Source: Microbacterium pumilum (GTDB taxonomy: Bacteria; Actinomycetota; Actinomycetes; Actinomycetales; Microbacteriaceae). Taken from it: a stretch of DNA of 64,000 nucleotides. The stretch covers positions 2,418,001-2,482,000 of the forward strand of contig NZ_BAAAOH010000001.1 of the NCBI RefSeq assembly GCF_039530225.1, given 5' to 3'. The notes beneath the pieces are model-generated. The model was given only the letters and a program-made list of their open reading frames with translations, did no database searches and was not told the DNA's origin. Position numbers and translations under genes: made by a program. This document shows, piece by piece, positions 8,428-17,953 of this stretch (the first letter of the stretch is position 1; each line of letters begins with the position of its first letter).

Positions 8428-9216
8428 ATGACGACCCCCGATGGTGCGCCTGTCACGTCCAACATCAGCGTCAAACGCGGTGATCCGCTCGTCGTGATCG
8501 AGAACGTGCAGAAGCACTACGGCGAGTTCCAAGCCCTCACCGACATCGATCTGACGGTGAACCGGGGCGAAGTCGTCGTGGTGATCGGCCCATCGGGCTC
8601 GGGAAAGTCGACGCTCTGCCGCACGATCAATCGGCTCGAGACCATCACGTCGGGCAGCATCCGCATCGACGGAGATGAGCTTCCCAAAGAGGGCAAAGGG
8701 CTCGCGAAGCTGCGGGCGGACGTCGGCATGGTGTTCCAGTCGTTCAACCTGTTCTCGCATCTGACGATCCTCGAGAACGTCACGCTCGGACCCATCCGCG
8801 TGCGGAAGATGAAGAAGGCGGACGCCGACCGCGAAGCGAAGGTGCTGCTCGATCGAGTCGGCGTCGGGCAGCAGGCGTCGAAGCTCCCGGCTCAACTCTC
8901 CGGCGGCCAGCAGCAGCGTGTCGCGATCGCGCGCGCCCTTGCGATGAGCCCGAAGCTGATGCTCTTCGACGAGCCGACGAGCGCGCTCGACCCCGAGATG
9001 ATCAACGAAGTCCTCGACGTGATGGTCGGTCTTGCGCAGGAGGGCATGACGATGATCGTCGTCACCCACGAGATGGGATTCGCGCGCAAGGCGGCCGATC
9101 GCGTCGTCTTCATGTCGGACGGGCGGATTCTCGAGGATCAGAAACCCGATGACTTCTTCACCAACCCCGAAACCGACCGGGCGAAGGACTTCCTGTCAAA
9201 GCTCATCACCCACTGA
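8428..9216 (+). CDS. gluA: Glutamate/polar amino-acid ABC transporter, ATPase
   Basis: ATPase subunit of a polar amino-acid importer, 262 residues. Walker A GPSGSGKST is at 54-62, followed by the Q-loop, the signature LSGGQQQRVAIARAL, Walker B LMLFDEP, and the switch histidine in VVTHEMGF. The gene order ATPase, binding protein, permease, permease matches the gluABCD cluster of Corynebacterium glutamicum. The substrate is inferred from that order and from the family of the binding protein; glutamine or aspartate cannot be excluded. The first 20 residues are an extension not needed for the fold. Confidence 0.92.
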   Translation: MTTPDGAPVTSNISVKRGDPLVVIENVQKHYGEFQALTDIDLTVNRGEVVVVIGPSGSGKSTLCRTINRLETITSGSIRIDGDELPKEGKGLAKLRADVGMVFQSFNLFSHLTILENVTLGPIRVRKMKKADADREAKVLLDRVGVGQQASKLPAQLSGGQQQRVAIARALAMSPKLMLFDEPTSALDPEMINEVLDVMVGLAQEGMTMIVVTHEMGFARKAADRVVFMSDGRILEDQKPDDFFTNPETDRAKDFLSKLITH

Positions 9217-9315
9217 CCGCAGAACGCAGGCACAACCCGAACAACTGATTCCCTCCGCACGACCCGAACGTCGGATACGTAACGCACCAATGAATACGGA
9301 ACAAGGAGAAATCTG

Positions 9316-10224
9316 ATGCGACGACACACACGTCTAACGGCAATCGTAGGCCTGGCGGCTGCAGCGCTGCTGACGCTCACGGCCTGCAACAGCGGAACCC
9401 CGGGCACCACGCCGAGCGACGGCGCCGACGGCGGCGACGAAGCACTCTGGGAGGTCGCCACCGATGTCACGCTCGACGGCAGCCCCACCTTCGACGCCAT
9501 GACGGCGCGCGACGGGGTGATCATCGGCGTGAAGAACGACCAGCCCGGTCTCGGCTATGAGGACGCGGCGACGGGTGAGCGCAGTGGGTTCGACATCGAT
9601 ATCGCGCGCTGGATCGCCGCGTCGCTCGGCTTCAGCGAGGACCAGATCGAGTACAAGACCCTGCCGTCGGACGCCAGAATCCAAGGCATCGTCAACGGCG
9701 ACATCGACTATTACGTCGGCACCTTCTCGATCACCGACGAGCGCAAGCAGGACATCAGCTTCGCAGGCCCGTACTTCACCACCGGCCAGGGTCTGCTGGT
9801 CGCGGCCGACAACACCGATATCAATGGTCCGGAGGACGTCGCGGGCAAGATCGTCTGTTCGGTGACGGGGTCGACGTCCCTGCAGCGCATCCGGGATGAG
9901 TACGACCCCGCTGATGCGGTGGAGTACGCGACGTACTCGGAATGCATCGAGCAGTTGACGCAGGGCACGGTCGACGCGATCACGACCGACGAGGCGATCC
10001 TCGCCGGATACGTCGCACAGAACCCGGATGAGCTGAAGCTCACCGGCGAGCCGTTCAGTGAGGAGCGGTACGGCGTCGGCCTGACCAAGGGCGACACCGT
10101 GCTGCAGGAGCACATCAACGCGCTGTTCACGGATGGCGGGGATGTCTGGACCGCCCTGTTCGAGGAGCACCTCGCGCCGTCCGGAATCGAGGGCACCCAG
10201 CCCGAGGTCGACCCGGTTTCATGA
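9316..10224 (+). CDS. gluB: Glutamate-type ABC transporter substrate-binding lipoprotein
   Basis: Periplasmic-binding-protein family 3, 302 residues, exported as a lipoprotein. The signal ends in the lipobox LTAC with Cys24 as lipidation site, followed by a Gly/Thr/Asp linker. The family signature is GFDIDIARWIAASLG, and the ligand-pocket segment FSITDERKQDISFAGPYF is clear. AAGGAG lies 7 nt before the ATG. The gene is 99 nt after gluA and is followed by a 14-bp hairpin before gluC, which may stabilise the upstream mRNA so that more binding protein than permease is made. Confidence 0.92.
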   Translation: MRRHTRLTAIVGLAAAALLTLTACNSGTPGTTPSDGADGGDEALWEVATDVTLDGSPTFDAMTARDGVIIGVKNDQPGLGYEDAATGERSGFDIDIARWIAASLGFSEDQIEYKTLPSDARIQGIVNGDIDYYVGTFSITDERKQDISFAGPYFTTGQGLLVAADNTDINGPEDVAGKIVCSVTGSTSLQRIRDEYDPADAVEYATYSECIEQLTQGTVDAITTDEAILAGYVAQNPDELKLTGEPFSEERYGVGLTKGDTVLQEHINALFTDGGDVWTALFEEHLAPSGIEGTQPEVDPVS

Positions 10225-10229
10225 CCGAC

Positions 10230-10263
10230 GGTGGTGGTGGCGCTCGAGGGCGCCACCACCACC
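10230..10263 (+). terminator. Strong intra-operon hairpin between gluB and gluC
   Basis: Fourteen paired bases (GGTGGTGGTGGCGC at 10230-10243 with GCGCCACCACCACC at 10250-10263) enclose a 6-nt loop. No T run follows and the next gene begins 31 nt later, so it is more likely a partial terminator or a 3'-end stabiliser than a full stop. Confidence 0.7.
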
Positions 10264-10294
10264 TCGCCGACAGGGATGCGAAAGGAGGAGACCG

Positions 10295-10951
10295 CTGAAC
10301 GTCATCACCGACAATTGGGATGTCTGGATCGAGGGTTTCGTCGGAACGATGATCCTCTTCTTCGCGGGCGGTCTCGTGGCCCTGATCCTCGGGATCATCG
10401 TGGGGGCGATGCGCGTTTCACCCGTGCCGATCGCGCGGACGATGGGCGCTCTGTACGTCAACACGATCCGAAACACGCCCCTGACGCTGGTCTTCTTCGC
10501 CTTCGCATTCGCCCTGCCGCCGCTTCTGGGCCTTCGACTCACAGGAGCGGTGTCGCTCACACTCGCCGTCGCCGCTCTCGGTATCTACACGGCGACCTAC
10601 GTCGCCGAGACGATCAGATCCGGCATCAACACCGTGCCCGTCGGGCAGGCCGAGGCGGCGAGGGCGTTAGGCCTCACCTTCGGGCAGGTCATGTCTGTCG
10701 TAGTGCTGCCGCAGGCCTTTCGATCGGTCATCCCGCCGATGATGAGCGTGTTCATCGCCCTCCTGAAGAACACGACGGTGGCAGCCGGGTTCAGCGTGGT
10801 GAACCTCGGTGCAGCACGCAACTACCTGAGCGAACGGGGCGCCAATCCGATGATGGTAATCCTTTGGGTGATGGTGATCTTCGTCGTTCTGGTCCTGCTG
10901 CTCGCCTGGGCGCAGCGGGCGCTCGAGAACAAGTGGAGGGTCACACGATGA
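10295..10951 (+). CDS. gluC: Amino-acid ABC transporter permease, apparent CTG start
   Basis: Inner-membrane permease of the His/Glu/Gln/Arg type, 218 residues with about five membrane helices and the EAA loop EAARALGLTFGQVMSVVVLP. The conserved protein begins (M)NVITDNWDVWIEGFVGTM. The only codon at the right place is CTG 10295, with AAGGAGG 6 nt upstream. Upstream in frame, the only ATG codons (10133, 10142) lie deep inside gluB and would add a low-complexity Pro/Arg-rich segment. The next internal ATG would remove the start of the first helix. Overlaps gluD by 4 nt (ATGA). Confidence 0.87.
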   Translation: MNVITDNWDVWIEGFVGTMILFFAGGLVALILGIIVGAMRVSPVPIARTMGALYVNTIRNTPLTLVFFAFAFALPPLLGLRLTGAVSLTLAVAALGIYTATYVAETIRSGINTVPVGQAEAARALGLTFGQVMSVVVLPQAFRSVIPPMMSVFIALLKNTTVAAGFSVVNLGAARNYLSERGANPMMVILWVMVIFVVLVLLLAWAQRALENKWRVTR

Positions 10952-11844
10952 CCTCCGTCCTGTACGACGTTCCCGGGCCGCGGGCGATCATCCGCAACCG
11001 CATCCTGGGAGTGATCACCGTCGTCGTGGTGGCGGCGATTTTGGGCGCCATCCTGTGGCGGCTCATCGATACCGGTCAGTTCAGCGCGGAGAAGTGGGAG
11101 GCGTTCACTTATACGAACGTCTGGGTGCAGCTCGGGCTCGCGACCCTGCGCACCCTGGCGGCCTTCGGCGTGGCCGCGGTCGGCGCGGTGATCCTCGCAT
11201 TCGTGCTGGCCCTCGGCAGGATGTCTGACCACGCTTGGCTGCGCGTGCCCGTCGGCGCCGTGGTTGAGTTCTTGCGCGCCGTGCCGGTGCTCGTCTTCAT
11301 GTTCCTGCTCTACTACGGGCTCCCGGTGGTCGGCATCCGAATGACTCCGTTCTGGGCAGTCGTCATCGCGCTCATCGTGTACAACGGATCGGTGCTCGCT
11401 GAGGTGATCCGAGCCGGCGTCGAATCGCTCCCTCGTGGTCAGCGGGAAGCCGGGTACGCGATCGGCCTGCGCAAGTCCGGCGTGATGCAGCTCGTTCTGC
11501 TTCCGCAGGCTATCCGGGCGATGATGCCCGTGATCATCGCCCAGCTCGTCGTAACCCTCAAGGACACGGCGCTCGGGTTCATCATCACCTACCCGGAATT
11601 GCTCTTCTACGCGCGATATCTCGGTTCGCAGTCGGTTCTCGATTCGCCCATCATCCCCGCCACGATCGTCGTCGGCGCGATTTACATCAGCCTGTGCCTC
11701 ATCCTGTCGTTCATTGCGAACCAGGTGGAGAAGCGGCTGCGCAGCGAATCGCGTGGCATCCGCATTGCGGGTGCGAACCAGCCGACGCAGGAGATCACCG
11801 ACACCGAGCTCATCGTCGCGCAGGGGGATACACCGGCACGATGA
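10948..11844 (+). CDS. gluD: Amino-acid ABC transporter permease
   Basis: Second permease of the importer, 298 residues. A cytoplasmic N-terminus precedes the first helix (ILGVITVVVVAAILGAIL), followed by the binding-protein-dependent permease domain. The EAA loop is EAGYAIGLRKSGVMQLVLLP. The C-terminal tail of about 45 residues is hydrophilic, longer than in GluC and typical of GluD. ATG overlaps the gluC stop codon. It would pair with GluC, two GluA subunits and the lipoprotein GluB. Confidence 0.9.
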   Translation: MTSVLYDVPGPRAIIRNRILGVITVVVVAAILGAILWRLIDTGQFSAEKWEAFTYTNVWVQLGLATLRTLAAFGVAAVGAVILAFVLALGRMSDHAWLRVPVGAVVEFLRAVPVLVFMFLLYYGLPVVGIRMTPFWAVVIALIVYNGSVLAEVIRAGVESLPRGQREAGYAIGLRKSGVMQLVLLPQAIRAMMPVIIAQLVVTLKDTALGFIITYPELLFYARYLGSQSVLDSPIIPATIVVGAIYISLCLILSFIANQVEKRLRSESRGIRIAGANQPTQEITDTELIVAQGDTPAR

Positions 11845-11905
11845 TCGCGCTGTGGCCCCCGGTCTCGTCCAATCGGGGTGCGCGGGGCGCGGCATCCGCC
11901 GTCGG

Positions 11906-11911
11906 TAGACT
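11906..11911 (+). promoter_or_regulatory. -10 box of a leaderless pheS transcript
   Basis: TAGACT lies 8 nt before the GTG start of pheS and no ribosome binding site is visible between them. Confidence 0.5.
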
Positions 11912-11919
11912 CGTCTCTC

Positions 11920-12960
11920 GTGTCTGACGTACCAGAAATCACCCCCGAAGCGGTGGATGCCGCGGTGCAGGCCGCGCTCGATGCCATCGCCGCGGCCGCC
12001 GACACCGCCGCTCTGAAGGCCGCCCGATCCGCCCACAGCGGCGAGGCTTCGCCGCTCGCGCAGCTGAACGCTCGACTGCGGGATGTCGCACCCGACCGCA
12101 AAGCCGAGTTCGGCAAGCTCGTCGGCCAGGCTCGCGGGCGCGTGAACCAGGCGTTCGCCGCACGCGAGCAGGAGCTCGCCGCCGCCGAGACGGCCGCGAA
12201 GCTCGAGGGCGAGCGCATCGACATCACAGCGCTTCCGGCCCATGCCCGGGTGGGGGCGCGGCATCCGATCTCCCTGCTGCAGGAGCAGATCGCGGACCTC
12301 TTCGTCGGCATGGGCTGGGAGATCGCGGAGGGACCCGAGCTCGAGCACGAGTGGTACAACTTCGACGCGCTCAACTTCGACGCCGACCACCCGGCGCGCC
12401 AGATGCAGGACACGTTCTTCGTCGAGCCGGTCGAGCGTCACCTCGTGATGCGCACGCACACGAGCCCCGTCCAGGTGCGCTCGATGCTCGAGCGCGAGGT
12501 GCCGATCTATGTGCTGTGCCCGGGGCACGCCTACCGCACGGATGAGTTCGACGCGACGCACCTGCCGGTCTTCACGCAGTTCGAGGGACTCGTGGTCGAC
12601 AAGGGCATCACAATGGCGCACTTGAAGGGCACGCTCGACCACGCGGCCCGGGTGCTGTTCGGTCCGGAGGCTAAGACGCGGTTCCGCGCCAACTACTTCC
12701 CGTTCACCGAGCCGAGCGCCGAGCTCGACCTGTGGCATCCGACATTCAAGGGCGGCGCGCGCTGGATCGAGTGGGGCGGGTGCGGCATGATCAACGCCAA
12801 CGTGCTTCGTGCCGCCGGCATCGACCCCGAGGAGTACTCCGGCTTCGCGTTCGGCATGGGCATCGAGCGCACGCTGATGTTCCGGAGCGACGTGCAGGAT
12901 ATGCGAGACATGGCCGAAGGCGATGTGCGCTTCAGCGAGCAGTTCGGGATGGTGGTCTGA
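11920..12960 (+). CDS. pheS: Phenylalanyl-tRNA synthetase alpha chain
   Basis: Catalytic alpha subunit of the alpha2-beta2 class II enzyme that charges tRNA-Phe. From GTG 11920 it has 346 residues. An N-terminal coiled-coil of about 90 residues that contacts tRNA ([19 protein letters not shown] onward) is followed by the class II core: [31 protein letters not shown] (motif 2 region) and [13 protein letters not shown] (motif 3). An upstream in-frame extension to 11878 overlaps the promoter and is not conserved-looking. pheT follows with a 1-nt overlap. Confidence 0.96.
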   Translation: MSDVPEITPEAVDAAVQAALDAIAAAADTAALKAARSAHSGEASPLAQLNARLRDVAPDRKAEFGKLVGQARGRVNQAFAAREQELAAAETAAKLEGERIDITALPAHARVGARHPISLLQEQIADLFVGMGWEIAEGPELEHEWYNFDALNFDADHPARQMQDTFFVEPVERHLVMRTHTSPVQVRSMLEREVPIYVLCPGHAYRTDEFDATHLPVFTQFEGLVVDKGITMAHLKGTLDHAARVLFGPEAKTRFRANYFPFTEPSAELDLWHPTFKGGARWIEWGGCGMINANVLRAAGIDPEEYSGFAFGMGIERTLMFRSDVQDMRDMAEGDVRFSEQFGMVV

Positions 12961-15518
12961 TGCGCGTCCCCCTCTCGTGGCTGCGTGACTACGTCGATGT
13001 GCCGGTGGGAGCCACGCCGGAGGATGTGCTCGAGGCGCTCGTGCGCGTCGGATTCGAGGAAGAGGACATCTTCCGCTTCGGCCTGCAGGGGCCCATCGTC
13101 GTGGGCGAGGTCGTCGAGTTCGTCGAAGAGCCGCAGTCCAACGGCAAGACCATTCGCTGGTGCCAGGTCGATGTAGGCCCCTCGACAAGCTCAGGAACCG
13201 ATACCACCGTGAGCGGCGGTAGGGATGTTCGAGGCATCGTCTGCGGCGCGCGCAACTTCTTCGCGGGCGACAAGGTGGTCGTGAGCCTGCCGGGCTCGGT
13301 ACTGCCTGGACCGTTCCCGATCGCGGCGCGCAAGACCTATGGGCATGTCTCGGACGGCATGATCGCCTCGGCGAAGGAACTGGGGCTCGGTGAGGAGCAT
13401 TCCGGCATCCTGCGCCTCGTCGAACTCGGCATCGACGCGCCCGTCGGCACCGACGCGATCGCGCTATTGGGCCTCGACGACGTCGCCGTCGACATCAACG
13501 TGACCCCCGACCGCGGATACGCGCTGTCGATGCGCGGCGTGGCACGCGAGTACTCCCACGCGACCGGTGCGGCCTTCACTGACCCGGCGCAGCGCCCGGT
13601 CGACGAGGTCCGGCCTGGCAGCGGCTTCTCGATCGTCGTCGACGACCGTGTGCCGATCCGCGGTCGCGTCGGCGCATCCGAGTTCGTCGCCCGCGTCGTG
13701 CGCGACCTCGATCCGACCCGGCCCACCCCGCCGTGGATGATCTCGCGGCTGACGCTCGCCGGCATACGGTCCCTGGGCATTCTGATCGACATCACGAACT
13801 ACGTGATGCTCGAGCTCGGACAGCCGATCCACGGCTACGACCTCGACCGGCTGCAGGGCGGCATCACGGTGCGCCGGGCCACCCCGGGTGAGAAGCTCAA
13901 GACGCTCGACGGCAAGGAGCGCAACCTCAGCACCGAGGATCTGCTGATCACCGACGAGTCCGGCCCCATCGGTCTGGCCGGCGTCATGGGCGGCGGCACG
14001 ACCGAGATGGGCCCGTCCACGCGGAATGTGCTGATCGAAGCCGCGACTTTCGATCCGGTGTCGATCGCTCGCACCGCACGGCGCCACAAGCTGCCCTCCG
14101 AGGCGTCACGTCGCTTCGAGCGAGGCGTGGATCCGGCGATTCCCTTCGTCGCGGCGCGACGCGTCGCCGACCTGATGGTGGAGTACGCCGGCGGCACGCA
14201 CGATGGCGAGTTCGGCGGCGCCCTGTTCGCCGAGATCACCCGCACCCGCATCGCACTGCCTTTCGGTTTCGTGGAGGGCGTGATCGGCGTCGACTACACG
14301 TCCGATCAGATCGCGGATGCGCTTCGCCTCATCGGCTGCGATCTCGAAGAGCGGCCGGAGGGCTGGATCGCGACGGCACCGACCTGGCGCCCCGATCTCA
14401 CCGACAAGTGGACGTTGGCCGAGGAGGTCGCCCGCATCGAGGGCTACGACCGCATCCCGTCCGTGCTTCCTCTCCCGCCGTCGGGCCGTGGGCTCACCGC
14501 CGCGCAGCAGGGACGCCGGCGCGTCGCCAACGCGCTCGCCGCCGCCGGCTACGTCGAGACGCCGTCGTTCGCGTTCACCAGCGAAGAGCAGAACGATCTG
14601 CACGGCTCGGCCGAGGGTCTGCACCTGCCGAGCATCAAACTCGCGAACCCGCTCGACGGGCAGGCGCCGTTCCTGCGGCGCTCGCTCGTTCCTGGGCTGC
14701 TCGACATCGCGCACCGCAACGTCTCGCGCGGGTTCACCGATCTCGCTCTCTTCGAGGTGGGCGCAGTCTTTCTGCCCAAGCCGGGCGTCGCGTACGGCAC
14801 GCCGTTCGTGCCGCCGTTGGCTGTGCGACCGGATGCCGCGACCCTCGCCGCGCTGGATGCATCCATCCCGCCCCAGCCCCGCCATGTCGCGGTGCTGCTC
14901 GCCGGCAATTTCGCGGCGAAGCAGCCGGGGGCGGCAGCGATCGCCGCGGGTGTGGGGGACGCGCTCGACGCGGTGCGCACCATCGCCGCCGCAGCGGGCG
15001 TCACGATCGACGTCGCACAGAGCGAGCGCGCTGCGCTGCATCCGGGGCGCACCGGCGTGCTGTCCGTGACGACGCGCGACTCCAGCACTCCGGTCGAGGT
15101 GGGATACGTCGGGGAGCTGCTGCCCGCCGTGGCAGAGGCATCCGACCTGCCTGGCCGCGTCATCGTCGCAGAGCTCGACCTGGACCTCGTCCTGTCGCTC
15201 GCGGGCGCGAAGCCCGTTGCCGCGTCGCTGTCGGGGTTCCCCGCTGCGACGCAGGACGTGTCGCTCGTCGTCGACGCGGGAGTGCCCGCAGCAGAGGTGC
15301 GCGCCGCGCTCGTGGAAGGGGCGGGAGCCCTGCTCGAATCGCTGCGGCTCGTCGACGACTACCGCGGGCCGGGTGTCACTGACGGCGCCAAGAGCCTCAC
15401 CTTCGCGCTGCGCTTCCGGGCGCCCGACCGCACGCTCACGGCCGCCGAGGCGACGGAGGCAAAGCTGGGCGGCGTCGCCGTGGCCACGAGCCGTTTCGGA
15501 GCGGCTCTGCGGGAGTGA
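12960..15518 (+). CDS. pheT: Phenylalanyl-tRNA synthetase beta chain
   Basis: Beta subunit of 852 residues that carries editing and tRNA binding. In order: start [18 protein letters not shown]/tRNA-binding domain at about 40-155, B3/B4 editing domain, B5 domain, the catalytic-like core, and a C-terminal FDX-ACB anticodon-binding domain (SGFPAATQDVSLVVDAGVP onward). The start is fixed by the TGATG overlap with pheS. Within the tRNA-binding domain, near residue 75, lies an insert encoding PSTSSGTDTTVSGG. Its DNA is a copy of a short dispersed repeat (13177-13200), so the insertion was tolerated in frame. Confidence 0.96.
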   Translation: MRVPLSWLRDYVDVPVGATPEDVLEALVRVGFEEEDIFRFGLQGPIVVGEVVEFVEEPQSNGKTIRWCQVDVGPSTSSGTDTTVSGGRDVRGIVCGARNFFAGDKVVVSLPGSVLPGPFPIAARKTYGHVSDGMIASAKELGLGEEHSGILRLVELGIDAPVGTDAIALLGLDDVAVDINVTPDRGYALSMRGVAREYSHATGAAFTDPAQRPVDEVRPGSGFSIVVDDRVPIRGRVGASEFVARVVRDLDPTRPTPPWMISRLTLAGIRSLGILIDITNYVMLELGQPIHGYDLDRLQGGITVRRATPGEKLKTLDGKERNLSTEDLLITDESGPIGLAGVMGGGTTEMGPSTRNVLIEAATFDPVSIARTARRHKLPSEASRRFERGVDPAIPFVAARRVADLMVEYAGGTHDGEFGGALFAEITRTRIALPFGFVEGVIGVDYTSDQIADALRLIGCDLEERPEGWIATAPTWRPDLTDKWTLAEEVARIEGYDRIPSVLPLPPSGRGLTAAQQGRRRVANALAAAGYVETPSFAFTSEEQNDLHGSAEGLHLPSIKLANPLDGQAPFLRRSLVPGLLDIAHRNVSRGFTDLALFEVGAVFLPKPGVAYGTPFVPPLAVRPDAATLAALDASIPPQPRHVAVLLAGNFAAKQPGAAAIAAGVGDALDAVRTIAAAAGVTIDVAQSERAALHPGRTGVLSVTTRDSSTPVEVGYVGELLPAVAEASDLPGRVIVAELDLDLVLSLAGAKPVAASLSGFPAATQDVSLVVDAGVPAAEVRAALVEGAGALLESLRLVDDYRGPGVTDGAKSLTFALRFRAPDRTLTAAEATEAKLGGVAVATSRFGAALRE
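13177..13200. repeat. Dispersed repeat copy inside pheT
   Basis: GCCCCTCGACAAGCTCAGGAACC is a copy of the CCCTTCGACAGGCTCAGGGACC element. It encodes the polar run PSTSSGT within the tRNA-binding domain of PheT. Confidence 0.7.
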
Positions 15519-15550
15519 CACGAGGTCGACCGGTCCTGTTCATCTGAGGA

Positions 15551-16693
15551 TCAACGCGAACCCCAGTTCCAGGCCGGACGGTCGAGCGCTCCCTGTCCGT
15601 CGACGACGGTGCCCGCGGCATCCGCTCGAAGCCGATGGGTCATGGCACCGGCCGACTCGAGTGCGTTCGCGAGAAGTTCGGCGTGGGTCACGACCACGAC
15701 CTGCGACCGATCGGATGCCGCGACGATGAGTTCTGCGAGTGGGGCGATCAGATCGGGGTGCAGGCTCGATTCGGGCTCGTTGAGCACGATGAGCGGCGCG
15801 GGGTGAGCGGGCAGCAGCGCCGCGCACAGCAGGAGGTAGCGAAGCGTTCCATCCGACAGTTCTGACGTCTCGAGCGGACGAAGCAGGCCGGGCTGGTCCA
15901 TGACGAGCCGCAGCCGCCCATCCTCCCCGGTCACCGTGACCCGCGAGCCGGGGAACGCCCGCTCGACTTCGCGGTCGAGCGATGCGCCGCGCCCGGCATC
16001 CTGGATCGTCGCCCACACCGCGGCGAGATCCGATCCATCGTGCGCGAGCGTCTGCGTGCGCGTGCCGATCTGCGACATCCGCACGGGTGCGCCCGGATCC
16101 GTGCGGAAGTTGTCGTAGAACCGCCAGCCCGACAGCACACGCCGGAGTCCGAGCAATTCCGGACCGGTGTCTCCCTCGGCGAGGTCGGTCAGGATCGTCT
16201 CGTAGGGCATCAGCGGCTGGTCGAGCGTGCGCCACGATCCGTCGCGCATCCGGGTCGCCGCGCGCGTCCGGTCGATGAGAAGGGTCGCGGGCTTCGCGAA
16301 CGGACCCGCGAACACCTGTTCGCGCTTGAGCTCCGGGTCCCGGTCGAAGAGCGTCGGACCGACCACCTGCGGGAGTCCCAGGTCGACGAGGTAGCCGAGC
16401 TCGTCACTCGCGTAACCGAGCAGCAGCGCGCGCGGACCTTTGCGCACCGTTCCCTGGACGCGTGCTTCGCCGGTCGGCGACTCCGGGCCGGCCCACATGA
16501 TCGAAGGCAGCCCGCCCTCCGCCGCCACACCCGCCACGATCGATCCGGACGCCGCTGTCGACAGCAGGCGCAGCGCGCGATATAGATTCGACTTGCCCGA
16601 CCCGTTCGGTCCCGTCACGACCGTGAGTGGGCCCAGCGGAACGACGACGTCACGCAACGACCGATAGCCCGCGACGGCGACAGTGGTCAGCAT
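15551..16693 (-). CDS. AAA-family ATPase of the RecF/SMC-like type
   Basis: Protein of 380 residues with Walker A GPNGSGKSNLYRAL at about 29-42, a signature-like ELSDGTLRYLLL and Walker B LIVLNEPESSLHPDL, followed by VVVVTHAELLANAL. This is the AAA_21 layout, an ABC-type head with an inserted middle region and no attached nuclease. The family includes OLD-like and phage-defence ATPases, but no partner nuclease lies next to it; the neighbours are pheT (convergent) and an epimerase-like gene (divergent, about 115 bp away). The role is therefore open. Confidence 0.8.
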   Translation of the reverse strand: MLTTVAVAGYRSLRDVVVPLGPLTVVTGPNGSGKSNLYRALRLLSTAASGSIVAGVAAEGGLPSIMWAGPESPTGEARVQGTVRKGPRALLLGYASDELGYLVDLGLPQVVGPTLFDRDPELKREQVFAGPFAKPATLLIDRTRAATRMRDGSWRTLDQPLMPYETILTDLAEGDTGPELLGLRRVLSGWRFYDNFRTDPGAPVRMSQIGTRTQTLAHDGSDLAAVWATIQDAGRGASLDREVERAFPGSRVTVTGEDGRLRLVMDQPGLLRPLETSELSDGTLRYLLLCAALLPAHPAPLIVLNEPESSLHPDLIAPLAELIVAASDRSQVVVVTHAELLANALESAGAMTHRLRADAAGTVVDGQGALDRPAWNWGSR

Positions 16694-16807
16694 CGCCCCA
16701 TCCTGCCAGCGTGGGGGGCCACGTCATGGGTTGGCGACAGGACCTCGCTGTTCGGCCGACGGCGGAGGAGGATGCCGCGGCGAATCGTCGTCTGGTGGGA
16801 TGGAGGC

Positions 16808-17782
16808 ATGACCGACGTGCTGATCCTGGGCGGAACCGGCTGGCTGAGCGGACGCGTCGCGGCGCGCTGGCCGGCGGAAGGAGCGTCCGTCACGTGCCTC
16901 GCGCGCGGCGGACGGCCGGCGCCTCGCGGTGCACAGCTGGTGGTCGCCGATCGTTCGGCGCCCGATGCGTACGACGTCGTGGCGCGCAAGGACTGGGACG
17001 AGATCGTCGACATCTCGTCGATGCCCGAGCACGTCGCTGCTGCCGTGGCGGCGCTCGCCGGGCAGACCCGGCATTGGACCTACGTCTCATCGCTCTCGGT
17101 CTATGCGGGCGACGACGACGTGGGCGCCGACGAGACCGCCGACCTGCACGAGCCGGCCGTCCGCGGCGAGGAGTATGACTACGGTCGGGCGAAGTCGGCC
17201 GCGGAGGCGTCGGTGCGGGGCGCGCTCGGCGACCGCGCGGCGATCGTGCGGCCCGGGCTGATCGTCGGGCCCGGAGATCCCACCGACCGGTTCGGGTACT
17301 GGGTGGGGAGGTTCGCGCTCGCCGGCGCCGAGCCGGTGCTCGCGCCGACGCTCGACGGACTGAACGCCCAGGTGATCGACGTGGACGACCTCGCGGAGTT
17401 CATCGTCGCCCGCGGCTCGGAGCGGTGGCACGGAACGGCGAATGCGACCGGTGACACGATGCCGCTCGGGGCGCTGCTGGCGCTCGCCCGTGAGACCGCC
17501 GGACATACGGGCGATCTCCGCGAGGCCGACGACGACTGGCTCACCGCGCATGACGTCGCGCACTGGGCAGGGCCGAGGTCCTTGCCGCTGTGGCTGCCTC
17601 GCGACATGCCGGGCTTCGCGACCCGCTCCATCGCGGCCTACCGGACCGCCGGGGGACGCCTTCGCGACCTCCGCGAGACGCTGGAGCGCACACTCGCGGA
17701 CGAGCGTGCGCGCGGCCTCGACCGCGAGCGGGTCTCGGGCCTGTCGCGCGCCGATGAGCTCGCGCTCCTCGCCGACCTGTGA
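16808..17782 (+). CDS. NAD-dependent epimerase/dehydratase-family protein
   Basis: Extended short-chain dehydrogenase of 324 residues. The N-terminal Rossmann motif is LILGGTGWLSG at 5-15, and the catalytic Tyr-Lys pair is YDYGRAK. The sequence VRPGLIVGPGDPTDRFGYW is typical of the family. ATG 16808 is preferred over an in-frame ATG at 16772, which would add an Arg/Trp-rich stretch before the Rossmann strand. The substrate is unknown; relatives include nucleotide-sugar epimerases and plant-type RNA-binding reductase-like proteins. No operon partner is seen. Confidence 0.8.
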   Translation: MTDVLILGGTGWLSGRVAARWPAEGASVTCLARGGRPAPRGAQLVVADRSAPDAYDVVARKDWDEIVDISSMPEHVAAAVAALAGQTRHWTYVSSLSVYAGDDDVGADETADLHEPAVRGEEYDYGRAKSAAEASVRGALGDRAAIVRPGLIVGPGDPTDRFGYWVGRFALAGAEPVLAPTLDGLNAQVIDVDDLAEFIVARGSERWHGTANATGDTMPLGALLALARETAGHTGDLREADDDWLTAHDVAHWAGPRSLPLWLPRDMPGFATRSIAAYRTAGGRLRDLRETLERTLADERARGLDRERVSGLSRADELALLADL

Positions 17783-17953
17783 ACCCCGACCCCTCCGCCG
17801 AGAGCACATGATCTCGGCGAAGACGCACGCTGCTGACCCCCATCACCTGTGATGTCGCCGACTGCATGCGCACTCGCGGAAAGGAGGGGAGAAGCAGGGC
17901 CTCAGGCCGACATCGATTTGCGGATGCCGCGGCGCGGCCGCTATCGTCGGCCC

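Noticed and set aside
10822..13188. Minus-strand open frame of 788 codons across gluC, gluD and pheS
   Set aside because: It is an antisense shadow caused by high GC content; the plus-strand genes are clear family members and the antisense product is Arg/His-rich without domains.
17861..17880. ARG box before argC
   Set aside because: Only one weak half-site (TGCATGC) is visible, without the partner expected for ArgR binding.
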